Of a DNA stretch of 23,788 nt, positions 1 to 7,624 are shown piece by piece. This DNA comes from Flavobacteriaceae bacterium (GTDB lineage: Bacteria > Bacteroidota > Bacteroidia > Flavobacteriales > Flavobacteriaceae). The notes below the pieces were generated by a model. The model was not told the origin of the DNA. It ran no database searches and saw only the letters and a list, made by a program, of their open reading frames with translations. The translations under genes were made by a program, and so were the position numbers. The stretch's first letter is position 1, and each line of letters opens with the position of its first letter. Location: positions 1,184 through 24,971 of the forward strand of contig DOIV01000044.1 in assembly GCA_003511845.1 (NCBI GenBank), in the 5' to 3' direction.

Positions 1-183
1 TGGGAACGTGGAACTAATGAAAATACAAATGGCTTAATTAGAAGGTTCTTTCCTAAAAAAACAGATTTTAATAAAATAACCAAAGAACAACTAAAAATAG
101 CACAAGACAAACTGAATAACAGACCTCGTAAAGTGCTGAATTACAAAACACCAACAGAAGCAATGGCATTAGAATATTATTAA
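1..183 (+). pseudogene. IS30-family transposase, C-terminal part (5' end outside window)
   Basis: The first base is in frame with an open frame of 60 codons ending in TAA at 181-183. It reads WERGTNENTNGLIRRFFPKK at its start and NRPRKVLNYKTPTEA near its end, the conserved C-terminal signature of IS30-family DDE transposases; the glutamate of the NEN triplet is the likely third catalytic acid of the DDE triad. IS30 enzymes cut and join insertion-sequence ends. The part seen carries no frameshift, so the gene could be intact beyond the window edge; I label it partial because only about a fifth of a typical 320-residue enzyme is present. It is the only gene on the + strand here and points towards the 3' end of the hydrolase gene at 393, marking an insertion next to a conserved gene block. 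Confidence 0.85.
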
Positions 184-203
184 ATTGAGTGTGATTATTA
201 CGT

Positions 204-260
204 TTTAAAGTTGTTCGATTTTCTATTGATAATGATAATTGAAAATCGAATATCTTTAAA
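204..260. repeat. 20-bp inverted repeat downstream of the transposase
   Basis: Arms 204-223 and 241-260 pair over 20 positions with one mismatch and one G-T pair, around a 17-nt loop. The arms begin TTTAAAG and end TCGATTTTC, with the complement on the other side. It lies 21 nt after the transposase stop codon. It could act as a transcription terminator or structure near the insertion-sequence end, but no run of T follows it on either strand, so a rho-independent terminator in the usual form is not shown. The left end of the element is outside the window, so the terminal inverted repeat cannot be identified. Confidence 0.6.
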
Positions 261-330
261 ATGTGCCCTAGCGACAGCGACACGTGATGCTAATCAGAAT
301 AATTTAAGAATTATTAAAATAAAAAAACAT

Positions 331-344
331 GTACTTTTGAGTAC
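331..344 (-). terminator. Weak candidate terminator after the hydrolase gene
   Basis: On the - strand a short hairpin (stem AGTAC/GTACT, 5 bp, 4-nt loop) lies about 50 nt past the hydrolase stop codon and is followed within 3 nt by seven T residues (A-tract at 321-327 on the + strand). The stem is short, so this is a low-confidence call. Confidence 0.35.
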
Positions 345-392
345 TAATTAGAAATTAACGTTTGTTGCGTTAAGGTCTTGAATCCAAGAAAA

Positions 393-1307
393 TCACTCCC
401 TAATCAAAGGCATCGTAGAACATCTTAACAAGCCTTCTTGTTTTGCGATTTCTGCATAATGTATTTCTTCAACGGTAAAACCATGAGTTCTTAACCATGT
501 ATTTAATCTGGTGAAATTTTTTTCTGAGACAATAACAGTTTCTGAAATAGAAAACACATTACTATTCATATTGTACATTTCTTCTTTAGTAATTTCAAAT
601 ATATTCTCTTTTCCAAAATAATTGACTAGCCAATTGTATTCTGCCTCAATTAGGAATCCGTTTTTATGCAAAATGGCTTTATCTTTTCCTATAGGCTGAA
701 AACAACAATCTAAATGCAAAGCATTCTCTTTCGCATTAGTATTTGATTTTCGCAATTCAAAAGATTTTACAATCTTATCAGGAAATAATTCTCTTAAAAA
801 TTCTACAGCTGCTGCATTGGTACGTGCTGTAATGAAGTCAGCATAATCTTTACCTGTATACGTCCCCACAAAAATATAATCGCCCCAAGGTATTACATCA
901 CCACCTTCTATATGAACCTCTTCTGGGGGAATGATAATATTCTCATTTGAAATTTGCTCAAGAATATGATCAATAGCATCTATTTCTTTTAATCTATCAG
1001 GTAGAATATTTGACTTTATCAATTTATCTTGTATCACGAAAGTAATATCTCTAGCAAAAATTTGATTAACATTTTTAAGTACTTCTGGACGATACACTAT
1101 AACATCGTACTTTTCTAAAACTTGTGCAAAAACTTCCATTTCACGTATCATATCTTCTTCTTTCGGATAGGTACCCGCTAAGATATGTTCTCTTGATTTT
1201 GGGTCGTAAGCTTCTTCAAAAGATGGGATTGGCCCACAGCTTTCGGCTGTACCCAACAAAACAGCTTTTAACTTTGAAGTCTCATTGTGTATATGAAGTT
1301 TTAACAT
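393..1307 (-). CDS. Dimethylargininase/amidinotransferase-family hydrolase
   Basis: This 304-residue protein belongs to the guanidino-group-modifying superfamily (five-bladed beta/alpha propeller; dimethylarginine dimethylaminohydrolase, arginine deiminase, amidinotransferases). Visible catalytic elements, numbered from the chosen start, are HIEGGD at 132-137 (acidic pair Glu134/Asp137), His198 in NALHLDCCF, and the nucleophile Cys296 in LLRCSTMPLIRE at the C-terminus; FARDITF (84-90) matches the substrate-carboxylate-binding region. The family hydrolyses or transfers from arginine-like substrates through a Cys-amidino intermediate; the exact substrate here is unknown. The frame stays open to an ATG at 1361, but those 18 codons overlap a rho-independent terminator (1356-1379) and are not family-like, so I start at the internal ATG at 1305-1307 (MLKLHIHNET). 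It follows gltA in the same direction, separated by a terminator and a mobile-like element, so it probably has its own promoter. Confidence 0.85.
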   Translation of the reverse strand: MLKLHIHNETSKLKAVLLGTAESCGPIPSFEEAYDPKSREHILAGTYPKEEDMIREMEVFAQVLEKYDVIVYRPEVLKNVNQIFARDITFVIQDKLIKSNILPDRLKEIDAIDHILEQISNENIIIPPEEVHIEGGDVIPWGDYIFVGTYTGKDYADFITARTNAAAVEFLRELFPDKIVKSFELRKSNTNAKENALHLDCCFQPIGKDKAILHKNGFLIEAEYNWLVNYFGKENIFEITKEEMYNMNSNVFSISETVIVSEKNFTRLNTWLRTHGFTVEEIHYAEIAKQEGLLRCSTMPLIRE

Positions 1308-1355
1308 GTTTTTTGTAAAATTTGAAGGTAAAAATACATTATAAAATGAAAAAAA

Positions 1356-1379
1356 CTTCATAATTATAAAATTATGAAG
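1356..1379 (-). terminator. Rho-independent terminator between gltA and the hydrolase gene
   Basis: A perfect 10-bp stem (CTTCATAATT/AATTATGAAG) with a 4-nt loop is followed on the - strand by seven T residues (A at 1349-1355 on the + strand). It stops transcription arriving from gltA and the element at 1385-1650. Its T-tract overlaps the first codons of the longest possible hydrolase reading frame, which argues for the shorter start at 1307. Four T residues also follow on the + strand (1381-1384), so weak bidirectional action is possible. Confidence 0.8.
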
Positions 1380-1384
1380 CTTTT

Positions 1385-1650
1385 AACCTGAGTTCGACCT
1401 AAGATTTGTTTACAGTTTAGATGAATTTTTATTCAATTCGATGACAAATTTATGAAAGACTAACCTGTTAATTTGATGAAATTTGGCAAGAATTAGAAAA
1501 AATTCATCAAATCCAAATGGAAATCCAAAGGAAAGACAATCTTTTCGTAAAAAAACTCTTAAAATATCTAGATATTCTTTCAACTTTTTCACTTCAAATC
1601 TAACCTTTCCTTTGAATTCTGTAAATTAAAGCTTAGGTAGAACTCAGGTT
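1385..1650. mobile_element. MITE-like element with about 31-bp imperfect terminal inverted repeats
   Basis: The left end (1385-1415) starts AACCTGAGTTCGACCTAAG; the right end (1619-1650), read on the opposite strand, starts AACCTGAGTTCTACCTAAG. The two align over 31-32 positions with about three mismatches and one gap. The 266-bp unit occupies nearly the whole gltA-hydrolase gap, starting 5 nt beyond the gltA terminator stem side at 1379 and ending 20 nt from the gltA stop codon. It encodes nothing convincing: a 60-codon open frame (1410-1592, - strand, aromatic- and leucine-rich) matches no family I recognise and could be a relic of a transposase end. No clear target-site duplication is visible. 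The structure fits a non-autonomous miniature transposable element or an eroded insertion sequence. Confidence 0.65.
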
Positions 1651-1670
1651 TTTAATAAATTTGTTTATTA

Positions 1671-2957
1671 CTATCTTTTATCTAAAGGCTTAAATGCTCT
1701 TTCCGTCTCACCGATATACAACTGACGAGGGCGACCAATTGGCTCTTTACGCAAACGCATTTCTCTCCATTGAGCAATCCATCCTGGTAAACGCCCAATA
1801 GCAAACATAACCGTAAACATTTCTACCGGAACGCCTAAGGCACGATAAATAATACCAGAATAGAAATCTACATTTGGAAATAATTTTCTATCCACAAAAT
1901 AAGGATCACTCAAAGCGACTTCTTCTAAATGTTTTGCTACTTTCAATAAAGGATCATTAACATCTAATTCTTTTAATACAGCATCGGCACTTTTCTTGAT
2001 AATTAATGCTCTAGGATCAAAGTTTTTATACACACGATGCCCGAAGCCCATTAAACGGAAAGGATCACTCTTGTCTTTTGCTTTGTTTATAAATTTATCA
2101 ACATCACCACCATCAGCAATAATAGCCTCTAACATTTCAATTACCGCTTGGTTTGCCCCACCATGTAATGGACCCCAAAGTGCAGAAACACCAGAAGAGA
2201 TGGAAGCGAATAAACCAGCATGTGAAGAACCCACAATACGTACAGTAGATGTTGAGCAATTTTGCTCATGATCAACATGCAAAATAAGCAAGTTATCTAA
2301 AGCTTCAGCCACTACTTCATTTGTTGTATACCTTTCATTACGATTGGTAAACATCATTTGTAAAATATTTTCTATATAATCGAAATCGTAATGAGGGTAA
2401 TTCATTGGTTTCCCTAAATTTTTACTATGTACCCAAGCAGCAATAGTTGGTATTTTAGCCATCGTTTTACAAATAGCCTGATAAACACCTTCCTCATCAT
2501 TAATATCAACAGCATTAGGGTCAAAAGCAGTTAACGCACCTGTCAATGAAGAAAGCATCCCCATTGGATGTGCATTTTTAGGAAACCCGTCTAATATATC
2601 TTTCATTTCTTCATTAAGCATCGTATGTGACTTAATGGTTGTTTCAAACTTAGACAACTCCTTTTTTGTTGGCAACTCTCCAAAAATCACCAAATAAGAA
2701 ACTTCTAAAAAATTTGATTTTTTTGCCAGTTCATCTATAGCATAACCTCTATAACGTAAGATTCCTTTATCTCCATCTAAAAAAGTAATGGCACTTTCAC
2801 ATGAGCCTGTATTTTTATAACCAGGGTCTAGTGTTATTATACCTCTTGTAGCAGCACGGAGTGATTTTAAATCTATTGCAATTTCATTTTCTGTACCCTT
2901 AACTAACGGAAATTCATATTTTTTTCCGTCAATTTCTAACGTTGCTATATCTGACAT
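1671..2957 (-). CDS. gltA: Citrate synthase
   Basis: This 428-residue protein condenses oxaloacetate and acetyl-CoA into citrate, the entry step of the TCA cycle. It has the hexameric type II layout of Gram-negative bacteria: an N-terminal beta-rich domain (about 1-60), then the helical large and small domains. Catalytic residues are visible as His265 in WGPLHGGANQA, His307 in MGFGHRVYKNFDPRA and Asp364 in NVDFYSG; HVDHEQNCSTSTVR (227-240) carries the oxaloacetate-binding His230. Length and both ends match the family, and the start MSDIATLEIDGKKYEFP is typical of Bacteroidota members. It is 163 nt from eno, with the eno terminator and a leader hairpin between, so it is likely a separate transcription unit ending at the terminator at 1356-1379. 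Confidence 0.97.
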   Translation of the reverse strand: MSDIATLEIDGKKYEFPLVKGTENEIAIDLKSLRAATRGIITLDPGYKNTGSCESAITFLDGDKGILRYRGYAIDELAKKSNFLEVSYLVIFGELPTKKELSKFETTIKSHTMLNEEMKDILDGFPKNAHPMGMLSSLTGALTAFDPNAVDINDEEGVYQAICKTMAKIPTIAAWVHSKNLGKPMNYPHYDFDYIENILQMMFTNRNERYTTNEVVAEALDNLLILHVDHEQNCSTSTVRIVGSSHAGLFASISSGVSALWGPLHGGANQAVIEMLEAIIADGGDVDKFINKAKDKSDPFRLMGFGHRVYKNFDPRALIIKKSADAVLKELDVNDPLLKVAKHLEEVALSDPYFVDRKLFPNVDFYSGIIYRALGVPVEMFTVMFAIGRLPGWIAQWREMRLRKEPIGRPRQLYIGETERAFKPLDKR

Positions 2958-2988
2958 ATTCTTTTGTAAATTATATTAAAAATTGAAT

Positions 2989-3014
2989 AACGCTAATTTA
3001 CAAAAATTAGTGTT
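2989..3014 (-). other. Hairpin in the gltA leader
   Basis: Arms 2989-2999 and 3004-3014 form an 11-bp stem with one mismatch and a 4-nt loop, 31 nt upstream of the gltA start codon. No T-tract follows. It may be a regulatory leader hairpin, a repressor site or chance in A+T-rich DNA; no recognisable -7 element TAnnTTTG was found nearby. Confidence 0.4.
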
Positions 3015-3072
3015 ATTTTTATCGAAATGTAAGCATTTTTGATAAAATAGTATAAGCTGTTAAAAAATAAAA

Positions 3073-3099
3073 AAAGCGACTACAGCATGTAGTCGCTTT
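3073..3099 (-). terminator. Rho-independent terminator of eno
   Basis: A perfect 12-bp stem (AAAGCGACTACA and its complement) with a 3-nt loop lies 21 nt past the eno stop codon and runs directly into a T-tract on the - strand (A-rich 3065-3075 on the + strand). It is the strongest terminator in the window and separates eno from gltA. Confidence 0.92.
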
Positions 3100-3120
3100 A
3101 AGTAAATTTAATTTATAGTT

Positions 3121-4410
3121 TTAATTTATTTTAAAAGCTTTTTCTTGCGGAAAATAAGCTACCTCACCTAATTCTTCTTCAATACGTAATAACTGATTGT
3201 ATTTTGCCATTCTATCAGAACGAGAAGCCGAACCTGTTTTAATTTGACCACAATTCAATGCTACGGCTAAATCTGCAATTGTATTGTCTTCTGTTTCACC
3301 TGAACGGTGACTCATCACTGAAGTGAAACCAGCATTATGTGCCATATTTACTGCAGCAATGGTTTCAGTAAGTGTACCTATTTGATTTACTTTTATTAGG
3401 ATAGAATTTGCAATTTCTTCTTTGATACCTCTAGACAATCGCTCTACGTTTGTAACAAATAAATCATCACCTACTAATTGCGTTTTATCTCCTATTTTTT
3501 CGGTTAATAATTTCCAACCATTCCAATCGTTTTCATCCATACCATCTTCTATAGAAATGATAGGGTAATTTCTAGAAAGTTCAGCTAAATACTCTGCTTG
3601 CTCTTCTGAAGTTCTTATCGCTCCTTTATCACCTTCAAACTTGGTGTAATCATATTTCCCATCTACATAAAATTCTGCAGCAGCACAATCTAAGGCAATC
3701 ATTACATCATCTCCTAATGTATACCCTGCATTACTAACAGCAAGTGCAATTGTATCAAGTGCATCTTCTGTACCATCTAACGTTGGTGCAAAACCACCTT
3801 CATCACCAACAGCTGTACTTAAACCTCTGTCATGTAATACTTTTTTTAGGTTATGGAATATTTCCGTTCCCATTTTTAATGCATGACTGAAATTTTTTGC
3901 TTTAACTGGCATCACCATAAATTCTTGGAATGCGATAGGTGCATCAGAGTGTGAACCTCCATTGATAATATTCATCATTGGCACTGGTAATGTTTTGGCA
4001 GAAACGCCTCCAACATATCTATACAAAGGCATGTTTAGTTCATTGGCAGCAACTTTAGAAGCAGCTAATGAAACACCAAGGATAGCATTTGCACCAAGCA
4101 CTGATTTATTTGGAGTACCGTCTAAATCAATCATGATTTTATCAATCATCCCTTGTTCAAAGACAGAAACTCCTAATAATTCTTCAGCTATTTTATCATT
4201 AACATTAGACACAGCTTTTAGGACTCCTTTACCCATATAGTCTTTACCTCCATCACGAAGTTCTACAGCTTCGTGTTCTCCTGTTGATGCTCCTGATGGT
4301 ACAGCAGCTCGACCTAATACTCCGTTTTCAGTAATCACATCAACTTCTACCGTTGGATTACCTCTTGAATCAAAAATTTGACGTGCGTGTATGCTAATTA
4401 TAATGCTCAT
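3121..4410 (-). CDS. eno: Enolase (phosphopyruvate hydratase)
   Basis: This 429-residue glycolytic enzyme interconverts 2-phosphoglycerate and phosphoenolpyruvate. The N-terminal domain begins with [17 protein letters not shown] and the barrel domain carries all expected residues: Glu204 in [10 protein letters not shown], the Mg2+ ligands Asp241, Glu288 (SIEDGMDE) and Asp315 (VGDDLFVT), the base Lys340 inside the enolase signature [14 protein letters not shown] (337-350), SHRSGE (367-372) and Lys391. Length is standard. The gene has a candidate promoter just upstream, and a strong terminator follows, so it is probably monocistronic despite lying between carA and gltA in the same direction. 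Confidence 0.98.
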   Translation of the reverse strand: MSIIISIHARQIFDSRGNPTVEVDVITENGVLGRAAVPSGASTGEHEAVELRDGGKDYMGKGVLKAVSNVNDKIAEELLGVSVFEQGMIDKIMIDLDGTPNKSVLGANAILGVSLAASKVAANELNMPLYRYVGGVSAKTLPVPMMNIINGGSHSDAPIAFQEFMVMPVKAKNFSHALKMGTEIFHNLKKVLHDRGLSTAVGDEGGFAPTLDGTEDALDTIALAVSNAGYTLGDDVMIALDCAAAEFYVDGKYDYTKFEGDKGAIRTSEEQAEYLAELSRNYPIISIEDGMDENDWNGWKLLTEKIGDKTQLVGDDLFVTNVERLSRGIKEEIANSILIKVNQIGTLTETIAAVNMAHNAGFTSVMSHRSGETEDNTIADLAVALNCGQIKTGSASRSDRMAKYNQLLRIEEELGEVAYFPQEKAFKIN

Positions 4411-4432
4411 TTTTTATGTTTTTTTAGTCTTG

Positions 4433-4461
4433 TAAAGTTAAATAATTGTACCGTTTATCAA
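4433..4461 (-). promoter_or_regulatory. Candidate eno promoter
   Basis: On the - strand TTG (4459-4461) is followed after 18 nt by TAACTTTA (4433-4440), one base away from the Bacteroidota -7 consensus TAnnTTTG. The -7 element lies 22 nt from the eno start codon. Spacing fits; one consensus base is missing. Confidence 0.4.
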
Positions 4462-4545
4462 CTATTAATTTAATTTTTATACGATATCGTTTTCGGTAAT
4501 TTTCACTTGAGAAAGGATATAAAACCTTTTCTTGAATCATTGATA

Positions 4546-5646
4546 TTAATTCTTAATCATTTCAAAGAATTGATCAAAAAGATATTCAGCATCATGAGGG
4601 CCTGGACTAGCTTCAGGGTGATACTGTACTGAAAAACATTTCTTGTCTTTTATCCTAATTCCTGCAACAGTATCATCATTTAGATGTACATGAGTAATTT
4701 CAATTTCAGGATGTTTTTCGGTTTCTTCTCTATTTATGGCAAATCCATGGTTCTGAGAAGTGATTTCTCCTTTACCTGTAACTAAGTTTTTCACAGGATG
4801 ATTAATACCTCTATGTCCATTATGCATTTTATAAGTAGAAATGTTATTCGCTAAAGCAATGACTTGATGTCCTAAACAAATACCGAATAATGGTAAATTT
4901 TTTTCGATAATTTCTTTGGCTACTTCTTGAGCTTCTTTTAATGGTTCTGGGTCACCAGGTCCATTAGATAAAAAATAGCCATCTGGCTTAAAGCTACTCA
5001 TTTCTTCAAAAGTAGCATCATAAGGAAAGACTTTAATATAAGCATCTCTTTTCTCAAAATGTCTTAAGATATTCTTTTTAATACCAATATCTAAAGCTGA
5101 AATTTTATAGGTAGCATTTTCATTACCAATAAAATAAGGTTTTTTAGTTGATACTTTTGAAGCCAGTTCTAAACCGTCCATTTGAGGAACTTCAGCCAAT
5201 TGTTTTTTTAGTTTGTCTAAATCATCAACTTCGGTAGAAATAATAGCATTCATTGCTCCATTTTCTCTGATATATGTTACTAAGGCTCTGGTATCAACAT
5301 CAGAAACAGCAATTAAATTATGTTTTTCAAACCAATCTTTTAACGAACCTTCAGCACTTTCACGAGAATAATCAAAACTAAAATTTCTACAAATTAAACC
5401 TGATATTTTTATTCCATCCGATTCAATTTCGTCTTTATGCACACCATAATTACCAATATGTGCATTCGTGGCTATCATTAACTGTCCGAAATAAGAAGGG
5501 TCTGTAAAAATTTCTTGATAACCAGTCATACCTGTATTGAAACAAATTTCACCTGTTGATGAACCTTCAATTCCTATAGATTTTCCTTCAAATATTGTAC
5601 CGTCAGCTAATAATACAATTGCTTTTTTTCTAATTTGGTATTTCAT
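4546..5646 (-). CDS. carA: Carbamoyl-phosphate synthase small (glutaminase) subunit
   Basis: This 366-residue subunit hydrolyses glutamine and channels ammonia to CarB, which makes carbamoyl phosphate for pyrimidine and arginine synthesis. The N-terminal domain (about 8-140) has LADGTIFEGKSIG and the conserved FNTGMTGYQEIFTDPSY segment. The C-terminal class I amidotransferase domain (about 180-362) has LSNGPGDP (226-233), the nucleophile Cys257 in FGICLGHQ, SQNHGFA (297-303), and the His343/Glu345 pair in QYHPEASPGP. Nothing is missing. carB is not adjacent; the gene stands alone between the ribosomal-protein cluster terminator and eno, with its own candidate promoter. Start ATG at 5644-5646 matches family length. 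Confidence 0.97.
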   Translation of the reverse strand: MKYQIRKKAIVLLADGTIFEGKSIGIEGSSTGEICFNTGMTGYQEIFTDPSYFGQLMIATNAHIGNYGVHKDEIESDGIKISGLICRNFSFDYSRESAEGSLKDWFEKHNLIAVSDVDTRALVTYIRENGAMNAIISTEVDDLDKLKKQLAEVPQMDGLELASKVSTKKPYFIGNENATYKISALDIGIKKNILRHFEKRDAYIKVFPYDATFEEMSSFKPDGYFLSNGPGDPEPLKEAQEVAKEIIEKNLPLFGICLGHQVIALANNISTYKMHNGHRGINHPVKNLVTGKGEITSQNHGFAINREETEKHPEIEITHVHLNDDTVAGIRIKDKKCFSVQYHPEASPGPHDAEYLFDQFFEMIKN

Positions 5647-5687
5647 GTGTCAAAATTTTATCTTTAATAATTAATAAACTACTTTGC

Positions 5688-5695
5688 CAAAATTA
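5688..5695 (-). promoter_or_regulatory. Candidate carA -7 element
   Basis: TAATTTTG on the - strand is an exact match to the Bacteroidota -7 consensus TAnnTTTG, 41 nt upstream of the carA start codon. The -33 position has only a T-rich stretch (TTTT), not TTTG, so the call rests mainly on the -7 match and the placement downstream of the rplQ terminator. Confidence 0.5.
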
Positions 5696-5755
5696 AGCCT
5701 AATTTAAGAAGGTAAAAAAGTTATTAAACAGTAATTTTTCTTGTAATTTGAATTA

Positions 5756-5917
5756 ATACCAATTTAACATCATAATGTCGTATTGAAATTGTTTAATTTT
5801 CACAATATTTTCGTTAAAATAGTTGACTATAACTAAGGCTATACTAAAATATTTTGCCTCAATCTTGCAAAAATTAATTCAATTCAATTACACGACATTA
5901 TAAAATTAAATTGGTAT
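5756..5917. mobile_element. MITE-like palindromic element, 162 bp, in the carA-rplQ gap
   Basis: The left end (5756-5782) starts ATACCAATTTAACATCATAA and the right end (5891-5917), read on the opposite strand, starts ATACCAATTTAATTTTATAA; the 27-nt arms share ATACCAATTTAA and ATAATGTCGT with about four mismatches. Further inside, AATATTTT near 5804 faces AAAATATT near 5847, so the whole element can fold as one long hairpin. No open frame is present. It sits in the 411-nt gap (5647-6057), which otherwise holds the carA promoter candidate and the rplQ terminator. The form fits a non-autonomous miniature element; a target-site duplication is not clear. Confidence 0.6.
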
Positions 5918-5999
5918 AAGACCTGCAAAGTATACATCGGAAATTTACAACAATTCAACCCTTTTGGCTATCGCCCTGCGATTCAAAAATAATATAAAA

Positions 6000-6029
6000 A
6001 AAAGGATAAACTATTTAGCTTACCCTTTT
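6000..6029 (-). terminator. Rho-independent terminator of the ribosomal-protein superoperon
   Basis: A 14-bp stem including two G-T pairs (arms 6000-6013 and 6016-6029) is followed on the - strand by a run of T (A-rich 5994-6003 on the + strand). It lies 28 nt past the rplQ stop codon and is the natural end of the str-S10-spc-alpha transcript. Confidence 0.85.
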
Positions 6030-6057
6030 ATATTTAATGTTTATTAACATAACTGTT

Positions 6058-6531
6058 TTATTCCTCTTCTTGACTTGCTTTTTTATCAGCTACAGGTGGA
6101 ACTACAGTTGCTTTTTTCTTACCTCCTCTTCTACGAGTAGATTTTTTCTTCTTAGAATTAGGATTATAAACTGTATTATAATCAACTAATTCTACCATTG
6201 CCATATCAGCATTATCACCTAATCTATTACCAAGTTTGATAATTCTTACATAACCTCCTGGTCTGTCAGCAACTTTAGTTGCAACATCTCTAAACAATTC
6301 AGTTACTGCTTCCTTTTGTCTTAGGTAACTAAATACGATTCTTCTGTTATGTGTAGTATCAGATTTAGACTTTGTAATTATTGGCTCAATAAATTGTCTA
6401 AGTGCTTTAGCTTTAGCAACCGTTGTATTTATACGTTTGTGCTCAATTAATGAACATCCCATATTAGCCAGCATTGCTTTTCTATGAGCAGTCTTTCTAC
6501 TTAAGTGGTTAAATTTCTTTCCGTGTCTCAT
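6058..6531 (-). CDS. rplQ: Ribosomal protein L17 (bL17)
   Basis: Large-subunit protein near the peptide exit tunnel. Residues 1-120 are the L17 core, opening [20 protein letters not shown] and containing the conserved [15 protein letters not shown] segment (31-45) and ending [10 protein letters not shown]. At 157 residues it is about 30 longer than the Escherichia coli protein because of a lysine-rich, low-complexity tail (126-157, ending SQEEE), a kind of extension common in Bacteroidota L17. It is the last gene of the superoperon, 80 nt after rpoA across a heptamer array and just before the terminator at 6000-6029. Confidence 0.97.
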   Translation of the reverse strand: MRHGKKFNHLSRKTAHRKAMLANMGCSLIEHKRINTTVAKAKALRQFIEPIITKSKSDTTHNRRIVFSYLRQKEAVTELFRDVATKVADRPGGYVRIIKLGNRLGDNADMAMVELVDYNTVYNPNSKKKKSTRRRGGKKKATVVPPVADKKASQEEE

Positions 6532-6540
6532 TGTATTTCA

Positions 6541-6610
6541 GATATTAGATATTAGACCTTAGACTTTAGACATCTTGTCTTTTATCTTGTTTCTTTTATC
6601 TTGTTTCTAA
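6541..6610 (-). repeat. Degenerate heptanucleotide array, 10 units, between rpoA and rplQ
   Basis: The spacer divides into ten consecutive 7-mers with no slippage. On the + strand, 6541-6575 reads GATATTA, GATATTA, GACCTTA, GACTTTA, GACATCT, and 6576-6610 reads TGTCTTT, TATCTTG, TTTCTTT, TATCTTG, TTTCTAA. The second half also contains an exact 14-bp direct repeat (6579-6592 and 6593-6606). On the transcribed strand the first-half unit is TAAnRTC, which places stop codons densely. The array fills almost the whole 80-nt gap, from 1 nt after the rpoA stop codon to 9 nt before the rplQ start. Function unknown. Confidence 0.75.
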
Positions 6611-6611
6611 C

Positions 6612-7604
6612 TTATTCTTTATCTAACTTATATTTGCTTAAATCCATTCCGAAAGTTAAGCCTTTGATATTCACCAACTCATCTAATTCAGTTAATGACT
6701 TTTTACCAAAGTTTCTAAATTTCATCAAATCATTTTTATTGAAAGAAACCAAATCGCCTAACGTATCAACTTCAGCAGCTTTTAAGCAATTTAATGCTCT
6801 TACTGAAAGATCCATATCAATCAATCTTGTTTTTAACAATTGTCTCATGTGAAGTGATTCTTCATCATAAGTTTCTGTTTGTGCAATTTCATCAGCTTCT
6901 AATGTAATTCTCTCATCTGAGAATAACATAAAGTGGTGAATTAATATTTTTGCAGCTTCAGTTAATGCGTTTTTAGGAGTGATTGAACCATCAGTAACGA
7001 TATCGAAAATCAACTTTTCATAATCAGTTTTTTGTTCAACACGAAAATTCTCAACTGCATATTTTACATTTTTAATTGGTGTAAAAATTGCATCTGTGAA
7101 GATAGTTCCTAACGGTGCACTTGCTTTTTTATTTTCTTCAGATAATACAAAACCTCTACCTTTTTCGATAGTAAATTCTAAGTCAAGTTTTACTGACTTT
7201 TCCATATTACAGATTACTAAATCAGGATTCAATACTTGAAATCCAGAAATAAAATTTTGAAAATCTCCAGCCGTTAATTGTTCTTTTCCTGTTATAGTAA
7301 CAGAAACAGTTTCATTGTCAGTTTCTTCAATTTGTTGTTTAAATCGAACTTGTTTCAGGTTTAAAATAATTTCAGTAACATCTTCAACAACACCTTTTAT
7401 TGTAGAAAATTCATGCTCAACACCTTCAACTCTTAAAGAAGTAATTGCATAACCTTCTAAAGAAGATAATAATACTCTACGTAATGCATTACCTACTGTT
7501 AAACCATAACCTGGTTCTAAAGGTCTGAATTCAAATCTACCTTCAAAATCGGTAGAATCAATCATTATTACTTTATCTGGTTTTTGAAAATTTAATATTG
7601 CCAT
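6612..7604 (-). CDS. rpoA: RNA polymerase alpha subunit
   Basis: This 330-residue subunit dimerises to seed assembly of the core RNA polymerase and contacts promoter UP elements and activators. The N-terminal domain (about 1-235) carries the dimer-interface helix region [19 protein letters not shown] (28-46) and [17 protein letters not shown]. The C-terminal domain (about 256-322) has the helix-hairpin-helix core with LDLSV-type start ([14 protein letters not shown]), TLGDLVSF and [15 protein letters not shown]. Length and both domains are complete. It follows rpsD by 20 nt in the alpha part of the superoperon. Confidence 0.98.
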   Translation of the reverse strand: MAILNFQKPDKVIMIDSTDFEGRFEFRPLEPGYGLTVGNALRRVLLSSLEGYAITSLRVEGVEHEFSTIKGVVEDVTEIILNLKQVRFKQQIEETDNETVSVTITGKEQLTAGDFQNFISGFQVLNPDLVICNMEKSVKLDLEFTIEKGRGFVLSEENKKASAPLGTIFTDAIFTPIKNVKYAVENFRVEQKTDYEKLIFDIVTDGSITPKNALTEAAKILIHHFMLFSDERITLEADEIAQTETYDEESLHMRQLLKTRLIDMDLSVRALNCLKAAEVDTLGDLVSFNKNDLMKFRNFGKKSLTELDELVNIKGLTFGMDLSKYKLDKE

Positions 7605-7624
7605 AAGTCTAACTAGTTGTTTGA

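Noticed and set aside
68..283. 71-codon open frame on the - strand opposite the IS30 transposase
   Set aside because: It is antisense to the recognised transposase terminus and has a hydrophobic, low-complexity composition typical of a shadow frame.
1410..1592. 60-codon open frame on the - strand inside the 1385-1650 element
   Set aside because: It matches no family I recognise, lies entirely within the inverted-repeat element, and has no promoter or ribosome-binding signal. It is kept only as a possible relic of a transposase end.
1653..1670. Terminator directly after gltA (TAATAAA/TTTATTA)
   Set aside because: The stem is only A-T pairs and no T-tract follows on the - strand; the hairpin at 1356-1379 is a much better terminator.
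4489..4524. Terminator after carA (AGAAAAGG/CCTTTCT hairpin)
   Set aside because: The stem has a bulge and is not followed by a T-tract on the - strand, so termination is not supported.
6541..6610. Repeat array as a CRISPR
   Set aside because: The units are contiguous 7-mers without spacers, and no cas gene is present.
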